Shown here: one piece after another, positions 51,214 to 58,752 of the stretch
Layout: each line of letters opens with the position of its first letter
Numbering within the stretch: the stretch's first letter is position 1
Assembly: GCF_000794385.1 (NCBI RefSeq)
Contig: NZ_JTJB01000048.1
Span: 1-58,752, forward strand
Direction of reading: 5' to 3'
Length of the DNA stretch: 58,752 bases
Origin: Thermus sp. 2.9
GTDB lineage: Bacteria; Deinococcota; Deinococci; Deinococcales; Thermaceae
Position numbers and translations under genes: made by a program
Notes under the pieces: generated by a model
Database searches by the model: none
What the model saw: the letters and a program-made list of their open reading frames with translations, nothing else
Told to the model about the DNA's origin: nothing

Positions 51214-52523
51214 AGGTCCTCCTCGTGGCCCCCGAGGCCTACCCCTTGGCCAAGGTGGGAGGTCTCGCCGACGTGGTGGGGGCCCTGCCCAAGGCCCTGA
51301 GGCCCCTGGGAGTGGAGGCGGCGGTCCTCCTCCCCTGGCACCGGGGCCTGGAGGCCAAGGGGGTGGGGGAGGTGCGCTTCGCCTTCGCCGGCCAGGAGGC
51401 GCGGGCGGCCTTGGGGGAGCGGGTGGAAGGGGGGATGCGCTTCCTCCTTTTGGGGGTGGAGGGGTTTGACCGGGAGGGAATCTACGGCTACCCGGACGAC
51501 CCCGAGCGCTACCTGCGCTTCGCCCTGGCGGCCAAGGAGGTGGCCCGGGGCTTTGACCTGGTCCACGCCCACGACTGGACCGCCGCCCTCCTCGCCCTCT
51601 ACGCCCCCACGGTCTACACCATCCACAACTTGGCCCACCAGGGCCTGGTGGACCCCGCCGCCTTCTTCCACTGGACCGGGCTTCCCTGGAGCCTCTTTCA
51701 CCTGGAGGCCCTGGAGTACTACGGGAGGGTGAACCTGATGAAGGGGGGGATCGTCTTCGCCCGTTTGGTGACCACGGTGAGCCCCTCCTACGCCGAGGAG
51801 ATCCAGACCCCCGAGTTCGGCATGGGCCTGGACGGGGTGTTGCGCCGGCATGCGGGGAAGCTTGTGGGCATCCTCAACGGCCTGGACACGGAGGTCTTTG
51901 ACCCGGCCCGCGACCCCCACCTCCCCGCCCCCTACTCCCGGGAAGACCCCGCGGGCAAGGCTTTGGCCAAGGAGGCCTTCCGCCGGGAAACGGGGCTCGA
52001 GCCGCCCATCCTCGCCTACATCGGCCGCCTGGACCCGCAAAAGGGCCTGGACCTTCTCCTCGCCGCTTGGCCCCGCCTTAAGGAGCTTGGCTTCAGCCTT
52101 TACGTGCAAGGGGTGGGGGAGGGGGAGTTGGCCCAAGCCCTGCAGGCGGCGGAGGGGGAAAGCCCCACGCGGCTCCGCTTCGTCCCCGCTTACCACGAGG
52201 GCCTGGCCCGCCTGGCCTACGCCGGGGCGGAGGCGGTTTTGGTCCCGAGCCGCTTTGAGCCCTGCGGCCTGGTGCAGATGATCGCCCAGCGCTACGGCAC
52301 CCCCCCCGTGGCCCGGGCGGTGGGGGGCCTGAAGGACACCGTGGAGGACGGCCGGACGGGGGTCCTCTTCCAGACCTTCCACCCCGAGGGCCTCCTCTAC
52401 GGGGTTTTGCGCCTCTTCTGGCTTGGGGCCGAGGCCTTGGGCCTGAAGGGCATGGAAAAGGACTTTTCCTGGGAAAAGCCCGCTCGGGCCTACCTCGAGG
52501 CCTACCGCCGCGCCCTAGGCTAG
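51210..52523 (+). CDS. glgA: Glycogen synthase (ADP-glucose)
   Basis: 437 residues from ATG at 51210; a GTG three codons earlier is possible. The GT5 signature LLVAPEAYPLAKVGGLADVV with the KxGGL ADP-glucose loop, DLVHAHDWTAAL, ILNGLDTEVFDP, LAYIGRLDPQKGLDLLL and the C-terminal PSRFEPCGLVQMIAQRYG are all intact. It polymerises glucose from the ADP-glucose made by GlgC. Slightly shorter than E. coli GlgA (477). Confidence 0.95.
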   Translation: MKVLLVAPEAYPLAKVGGLADVVGALPKALRPLGVEAAVLLPWHRGLEAKGVGEVRFAFAGQEARAALGERVEGGMRFLLLGVEGFDREGIYGYPDDPERYLRFALAAKEVARGFDLVHAHDWTAALLALYAPTVYTIHNLAHQGLVDPAAFFHWTGLPWSLFHLEALEYYGRVNLMKGGIVFARLVTTVSPSYAEEIQTPEFGMGLDGVLRRHAGKLVGILNGLDTEVFDPARDPHLPAPYSREDPAGKALAKEAFRRETGLEPPILAYIGRLDPQKGLDLLLAAWPRLKELGFSLYVQGVGEGELAQALQAAEGESPTRLRFVPAYHEGLARLAYAGAEAVLVPSRFEPCGLVQMIAQRYGTPPVARAVGGLKDTVEDGRTGVLFQTFHPEGLLYGVLRLFWLGAEALGLKGMEKDFSWEKPARAYLEAYRRALG

Positions 52524-52524
52524 G

Positions 52525-55087
<2,563 letters not shown>

Positions 55088-55094
55088 GCCCCCC

Positions 55095-55100
55095 ATTCTA
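55095..55100 (-). promoter_or_regulatory. ispH leaderless promoter (-10 box)
   Basis: TAGAAT at 55100-55095 (minus) ends 7 bases before ATG 55087. Its TAG is also the stop codon of the upstream gene. Confidence 0.45.
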
Positions 55101-55688
55101 GGCGTTAGGTTCTTCCGCCTTTGTGGCCTGGAGGAGCCGGGCCGCCACCCTCTCGGCGAAGGGGGTCTTTGCCCGGGCAAGGGCCTTCTTGGCGGTTTCC
55201 CTGCCCTTGCCCCCGGGGCGGAAGGCCTCCTGGGCCAGGGCCAAAAGGGCCAAGGCGCTGGCGGGGAAGGGAAGCCCCGCCTTCTCCAAAAGGCCCAGGC
55301 CTTCCCCGTAGCGGTGGAGGGCGGCCTTGGCGTCCTGCCGGAGGAGGGCTAAGCTTCCCTCCTGGAAGGCCCGGGCCGCCTTTAGGAGGCCCTCCCCTTC
55401 CACCAGCTCTTCCCCCGCCTCCGCCGAGGCGAAGGCCGCCTCCACCAGCCGTTCCAGGGCCAGGGGCCGCTCCTTCTCGGGAAGGAGGGGGTAGAACGCT
55501 TGGAAAAGGGGGGCGAACCAGGAAAGGCGCAAGGGGTGCTCTAGGCGGAAGGTTTCCCCCTGGATCAAGAGTTCTTCCCCCAGGGCCTTCAGGAGGGGGG
55601 CGAGGGCGGGGAAAAGGGCCCGCACCTCCTCCCGGCTCGCCTCCCCCTTGAGGGCCAGGAAGAAGCGAAATCCCTCTACTCCTTCCAC
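55098..55688 (-). CDS. Uncharacterised helical protein
   Basis: 196 residues from GTG, not recognised. Almost entirely alpha-helical with repeating Leu/Ala-rich helices ([42 protein letters not shown]), reminiscent of TPR-like or other helical scaffold proteins. No signal peptide or membrane helix. It overlaps the small Cse60-like gene by 13 bases and ends at the ispH promoter, so it is part of the isoprenoid-gene run. Function unknown. Confidence 0.6.
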   Translation of the reverse strand: MEGVEGFRFFLALKGEASREEVRALFPALAPLLKALGEELLIQGETFRLEHPLRLSWFAPLFQAFYPLLPEKERPLALERLVEAAFASAEAGEELVEGEGLLKAARAFQEGSLALLRQDAKAALHRYGEGLGLLEKAGLPFPASALALLALAQEAFRPGGKGRETAKKALARAKTPFAERVAARLLQATKAEEPNA

Positions 55689-55867
55689 GCCTCCACTTCC
55701 TTGTACTGCACCAAGGCGGCGAAGAGGGGAGAGGGCCCCTCGGCCACGGAGAACTTCACGTCCACCAAGACCACGTTTTCCGGCAAATCCTCCACGAAGC
55801 GGTTGAGCCTCTCCTGGAAGATGTCCTGGTCATTCCCCGTGATCACCTTGAAGCGCACCCCCTGCAT
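55676..55867 (-). CDS. Small Cse60-like protein
   Basis: 63 residues, MQGVRFKVITGNDQDIFQER..., with pattern strand-helix-strand: a DQDIFQERLNRFVEDL helix, then VVLVDVKFSVAEGPSPLFAALVQY. This resembles the Cse60 family (about 60 residues, ending IKYSVA...YSALVIYE), described in Bacillus sporulation but widespread in non-sporulating bacteria. Possible start signal CATAAT 6 bases upstream. It lies 7 bases after the polyprenyl synthase stop. Function unknown in Thermus. Confidence 0.65.
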   Translation of the reverse strand: MQGVRFKVITGNDQDIFQERLNRFVEDLPENVVLVDVKFSVAEGPSPLFAALVQYKEVEAWKE

Positions 55868-55874
55868 GGCCCCA

Positions 55875-56867
55875 TTATGCCCTGCGCTCCACCAGGGCGT
55901 TCAGGATGTCCTCTAACCGCTCGCGGGCCTCCGGCACGGGGAGGGCTTTTAGGTGGGGCCGGAGGGCGGCCTGGCCTTCTTGGGCCAGCCGCTTGGCCTC
56001 CGCCTTGGCAAAGGCCACGGCGCCCGAGGCCAAAAGCCTTTCCCAAAGCCAGCGCACCTCCCCTTCGGGCTTTTCCTCCCGGGGAAGGCGCAAAAGGGCC
56101 TCGGCCCTTTCCCGCTCCCCTGGGCCTGCCCCTTGGAGGAAGCGGAGGAGGATCAGGGTGCGCTTGCCCTCGTAGAGGTCCCCGGCCAGCTCCTTGCCGT
56201 AGGCCTCGTCCCCTTCCAGGTTCAAGACGTCGTCCACGATCTGGAAGGCCACCCCGAGCTTTAGCCCCCCTTCCGTGTAGGCCCCGGGGGGGTTCTGGCC
56301 CGCGAGGAGGGCCCCCAGGCGCAAGGGGGCCACGGCGGTGTAGTAGGCGGCCTTGTGGGCCACCATGCGCAGGTAGTCCTCCGGGGTGAGGTCCAGGCGG
56401 CCCGCCAGGGTCCAGGAGAGGTCCAAGTGCTGGCCGTAGGCGGTGCGGCGCACCACCTCGTGAAACTCCCTCAAGACCCTTCCGTCCCAAAGCCCCCGCT
56501 CCAGCCCCTCCAGCAAAAGCCCCCACATCTCGGCGTGGAGGGCGTCCCCGGCGTTGAGGGCCAGGGGCATGGGGTAGAGGCGGTGGAGGGCCGGGCGGCC
56601 CCGGCGCTCCTCAGAGCCATCCTCAATGTCATCGTGAATCAGGACCCAGTTTTGGAAGAGCTCCAAGGCGGTGGCGGCAAGGAGGGCGCTTTCCTCGTCC
56701 GCCCCGTGGGCGAGGCCGCTGTAGTAGACCAGGAGGCCCCGAAGCATCTTCCCGCCCCGCTTGGGGTAGTCCTGGAGGAGGGCCTGGTAAGCGGGGTCCG
56801 GGTGGCGCAGGTGGGCGAGGAGGCGCTCTAGGAGGGCCTTTCGCACCTCGCTTGGCCTGGGCGTCAT
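55875..56867 (-). CDS. Polyprenyl (geranylgeranyl-type) diphosphate synthase
   Basis: 330 residues from ATG at 56867, fixed by TAAAGT ending 7 bases upstream. First Asp-rich motif LIHDDIEDGSEERRGRPALH, second motif FQIVDDVLNLEGD, and KRGGKMLRGLL for IPP binding. The residues before the first motif (ALELFQNWVLIHDD) suggest C20 or longer products, needed for carotenoids and menaquinone side chains. The chain length is inference. Head of the minus-strand group through dus and divergent from the EamA gene. Confidence 0.9.
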   Translation of the reverse strand: MTPRPSEVRKALLERLLAHLRHPDPAYQALLQDYPKRGGKMLRGLLVYYSGLAHGADEESALLAATALELFQNWVLIHDDIEDGSEERRGRPALHRLYPMPLALNAGDALHAEMWGLLLEGLERGLWDGRVLREFHEVVRRTAYGQHLDLSWTLAGRLDLTPEDYLRMVAHKAAYYTAVAPLRLGALLAGQNPPGAYTEGGLKLGVAFQIVDDVLNLEGDEAYGKELAGDLYEGKRTLILLRFLQGAGPGERERAEALLRLPREEKPEGEVRWLWERLLASGAVAFAKAEAKRLAQEGQAALRPHLKALPVPEARERLEDILNALVERRA

Positions 56868-56871
56868 GCTA

Positions 56872-56880
56872 TACACTTTA
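56872..56880. promoter_or_regulatory. Overlapping divergent leaderless promoters
   Basis: TACACT on the plus strand (56872-56877) is 7 bases before ATG 56885; TAAAGT on the minus strand (56880-56875) is 7 bases before ATG 56867. The boxes share bases 56875-56877. The intergenic distance is 17 bases, so the two promoters should be mutually exclusive. Confidence 0.6.
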
Positions 56881-56884
56881 GGCC

Positions 56885-57715
56885 ATGCGCGACCTGGCCG
56901 CGGGCCTCCTCGCCCTCAACCTCCTCACCCTCATCTGGGGCACCACCTTCGTGGTGGTGAAGGGGGCGGTGGGGGAGATGGCCCCAAGCCTCCTGGTCCT
57001 CCTGCGCTTCCTGGTGGCGAGCGCCTTTTTTCTTCCCTTCGCCCTGCGCCTGCCCAAGGGCATCTGGGGCCCGGGGCTGGAGCTTGCCTTCTGGCTCCTT
57101 TTGGGTTACGCCTCCCAGGCGGTGGGCCTCCTCTACACCTCGGCGAGCCGGAGCGCCTTCATCACCGCCTTAAACGTGGTCCTGGTCCCTCTCCTCCTGA
57201 GCCTTGCGGGGCGCCGGGTGCGGGGGGTGTGGCTGGCCGCCTTCCTCGCCTTTTTGGGGGTGGGCCTCCTTTCCTACGATCCCCAGCAACCGCCCCTCAA
57301 CGTGGGGGACCTTTGGACCCTCCTCACCGCCTTGACCTATGCTCTTTACATCGTGCGCCTCGAGGTCCACGCCAAGGCCTACCCCTCCTTGCCCCTCACC
57401 GCCGTACAGGTCCTGGGCACCGCCCTTTTGGCCCTCCCTTGGGCCTTGGGGGAAGGGGCGCGCCTGGAGGGGGTACCCTGGGGGGCGGTGCTCTACCTGG
57501 GGGTGGTGGCCACCGCCCTCACCACCTGGCTCCAGACCTGGGGCCAGCGCCGCGTCCCCGCCCCCCAGGCGGCCATCCTCTACACCCTGGAGCCGGTGTG
57601 GGCCACCCTCTTCGCCTACTTGCTCCTGGGGGAGCGCTTGGGCGCGACCGGGCTCCTAGGGGCCTTGTTGGTGGTCCTCGCCACCTCCTTGGCTATCCGC
57701 CGATCCCCAGCATGA
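56885..57715 (+). CDS. EamA/DMT-superfamily transporter
   Basis: 276 residues with ten transmembrane helices in two EamA halves. LTLIWGTTFVVVKGAV starts the first, and LLTALTYALYIVRLEV starts the second; TLEPVWATLFAYLLLGERLG is the conserved C-terminal segment. It likely exports or imports a small metabolite; the substrate is unknown. Divergent from the prenyl synthase with an extremely short shared promoter, and its last 23 bases overlap moaA. Confidence 0.88.
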   Translation: MRDLAAGLLALNLLTLIWGTTFVVVKGAVGEMAPSLLVLLRFLVASAFFLPFALRLPKGIWGPGLELAFWLLLGYASQAVGLLYTSASRSAFITALNVVLVPLLLSLAGRRVRGVWLAAFLAFLGVGLLSYDPQQPPLNVGDLWTLLTALTYALYIVRLEVHAKAYPSLPLTAVQVLGTALLALPWALGEGARLEGVPWGAVLYLGVVATALTTWLQTWGQRRVPAPQAAILYTLEPVWATLFAYLLLGERLGATGLLGALLVVLATSLAIRRSPA

Positions 57716-58670
57716 CCCGCTTGCGCAGGGTGGGCAGGGTGTTGCCGAAGGCAGGCTTGCGGTTGGTGGCGATGAGGATGGCGTCAATGAGGGCCTCCAC
57801 CGGGTTTTCCGCGGCGAAGGCCCAGGCGATGTCCATCTCCAAGTCGGTGAGGAGGCAGGGCCTGAGCCGTTTGTCCGAGGTGAGGCGAAGCCGGGAGCAG
57901 TGGGAGCAGAAGGGCTCGGTCACGGGATTGATGAAGCCCACGGTGCCCTGGGCCCCTGGGATCTGGAACACCCGGGCGGGGGAGGAGGGGTCGTGGGGCA
58001 CGGGCTCCAGGGTTCCGTAGACCGCCTCTATGCGGGAGCGGGTTTCCTTCCCGCTCACGAAGCGGCGGCGGTACTCCTCGGGGTCGGAGTTGTCCAGGTG
58101 CATGTACTCAATAAAGCGCACGTGCAGAGGCCGCTCCAGGGAGAGGGCGGCCAGGGGCACCACCTCCTCCTCGTTCATTCCCCGGATGACCACGGCGTTG
58201 AGCTTTACCGGGTGAAGCCCAAGTTCCAAGGCGGTGTCTATGGCCTCCAGAACCCGCTCCACCTTGCCTCCCCGGGTGATGCGGGCAAAGACCTCGGGGG
58301 TGATGGCGTCCAGGGAGATGTTCACCCGGTTGAGCCCCGCCGCCACCAGTTCCTTGGCCCTTTTGCGGAAGAGGAGGCCATTGGTGGTGATGGCCACGTC
58401 CTCAATCCCCTCCTTGGCCCGGGCCCGGGCGATCATTTCGGGAAGCTCCTTGCGCACCAAGGGCTCGCCCCCCGTGAAGCGCACGGCGGAAAGCCCCAGA
58501 AGGGAGGCGGCTTCCAGGAAGTGGTCCACCTCCTCCACGGTGATGGTGCCTGGGGGTTCTCGGACCTCGAGGCCCAAGGGATGGCAGTAAAGGCAGTGCA
58601 GGTTACACCGGGGGGTGACGGAGATGCGGAGGTCCTTGAGGATACGCCCGTGGTTATCCAGTAGCTTCAT
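57693..58670 (-). CDS. moaA: GTP 3',8-cyclase (molybdenum cofactor synthesis)
   Basis: 325 residues. The radical-SAM cluster binds CNLHCLYC (C22, C26, C29); the second C-terminal cluster is in FCSHCSRLRLTSDKRLRPC. RFTGGEPLVRKELPEMI, TTNGLL and VNISLDA are typical MoaA segments. It starts molybdopterin synthesis from GTP. The common ending GG is present (MLGIGG). GGGGGCGGA precedes the ATG and TATAGT lies 17 bases upstream of it. Confidence 0.95.
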   Translation of the reverse strand: MKLLDNHGRILKDLRISVTPRCNLHCLYCHPLGLEVREPPGTITVEEVDHFLEAASLLGLSAVRFTGGEPLVRKELPEMIARARAKEGIEDVAITTNGLLFRKRAKELVAAGLNRVNISLDAITPEVFARITRGGKVERVLEAIDTALELGLHPVKLNAVVIRGMNEEEVVPLAALSLERPLHVRFIEYMHLDNSDPEEYRRRFVSGKETRSRIEAVYGTLEPVPHDPSSPARVFQIPGAQGTVGFINPVTEPFCSHCSRLRLTSDKRLRPCLLTDLEMDIAWAFAAENPVEALIDAILIATNRKPAFGNTLPTLRKRVMLGIGG

Positions 58671-58687
58671 TCCGCCCCCTTTGGGCC

Positions 58688-58693
58688 ACTATA
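58688..58693 (-). promoter_or_regulatory. moaA -10 box
   Basis: TATAGT at 58693-58688 (minus). A start about 7 bases downstream would leave a leader of about 10 bases with a GGGGGCGGA ribosome-binding site. No clear -35 and no structure large enough for a Moco riboswitch. Confidence 0.5.
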
Positions 58694-58734
58694 CTACACC
58701 CGCCCTGCCCCAAGGCATGTGAAACGACAAACCC

Positions 58735-58752
58735 CCAGGCTTCACAGCCTGG
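58735..58752. terminator. Stem-loop at the right window edge
   Basis: CCAGGCT (58735-58741) pairs with AGCCTGG (58746-58752) around TCAC, a 7-bp perfect stem. The sequence stops at its right foot, so any following U-tract on the plus strand is not visible; on the minus strand it is followed by GGGGTTTGTCGTTT. It probably terminates a gene outside the window. Confidence 0.5.

Noticed and set aside
58671-58734. Molybdenum-cofactor riboswitch upstream of moaA
   Set aside because: The -10 box leaves only about 10 bases of leader.

Overview
The window is very GC-rich chromosomal DNA with densely packed genes, many overlapping by 1 to 4 bases. It looks like a Thermus species (Deinococcus-Thermus). 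The evidence is the four-gene fbcC-fbcD-fbcF-fbcB cytochrome bc operon, a DNA polymerase III delta-prime subunit and a MetK that closely resemble remembered Thermus proteins, an ATP-independent LonC-type protease, a Thermus-type penicillin acylase, and many start codons lying 6 to 8 bases downstream of a TANNNT -10 box (leaderless promoters). No rRNA, tRNA, CRISPR array or intact insertion sequence was found. A transposase-like gene fragment runs off the left edge.

Layout. 1-357: transposase-like remnant, a 38-bp perfect tandem repeat, and the rpsA promoter and structured leader. 358-2011: rpsA and a bidirectional terminator. 2017-5138: fbc operon (minus). 5225-12340: minus-strand cluster thrS, a PaaX-like regulator, three tandem UgpB-like binding proteins and a sugar isomerase-like protein. 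12360-15800: MFS transporter and uncharacterised genes. 15824-18886: phosphoesterase, holB, ricT, flavin reductase and a small frameshifted gene. 18874-21608: two nucleoside-type ABC permeases. 21668-27558: menG/ubiE, arsC, oligopeptidase F, thioesterase, mutS2 and a small basic protein. 27575-32849: maltodextrin operon (malE, malF, malG and a GH13 amylase), in which malE appears internally truncated. 32945-36017: murI, a LOG protein, rdgB and an RMD1-like membrane protein. 36106-43696: metK, a diguanylate cyclase, arginine decarboxylase, a DUF72-like protein, a hydrolase, prs and an M24 peptidase. 43755-48149: penicillin acylase and a lonC-like gene broken at a G9 tract. 48217-53157: glycogen genes glgC and glgA with a SagB-like oxidoreductase, an orphan response regulator, a GGCT-like protein and a TPR protein. 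53065-58670: prenyl synthase, a small Cse60-like protein, ispH and dus, then a divergent EamA transporter and moaA. The right edge holds a 7-bp stem-loop.

The strongest anomalies are the G9 frameshift in the lonC-like gene, an in-frame deletion in malE that removes roughly a quarter of the binding protein, a frameshifted small gene after the flavin reductase, a three-member binding-protein array without a permease, two pairs of overlapping divergent leaderless promoters, and a 16-bp palindrome at the oligopeptidase F promoter. Functions rest on recognising families from sequence; no searches were run.
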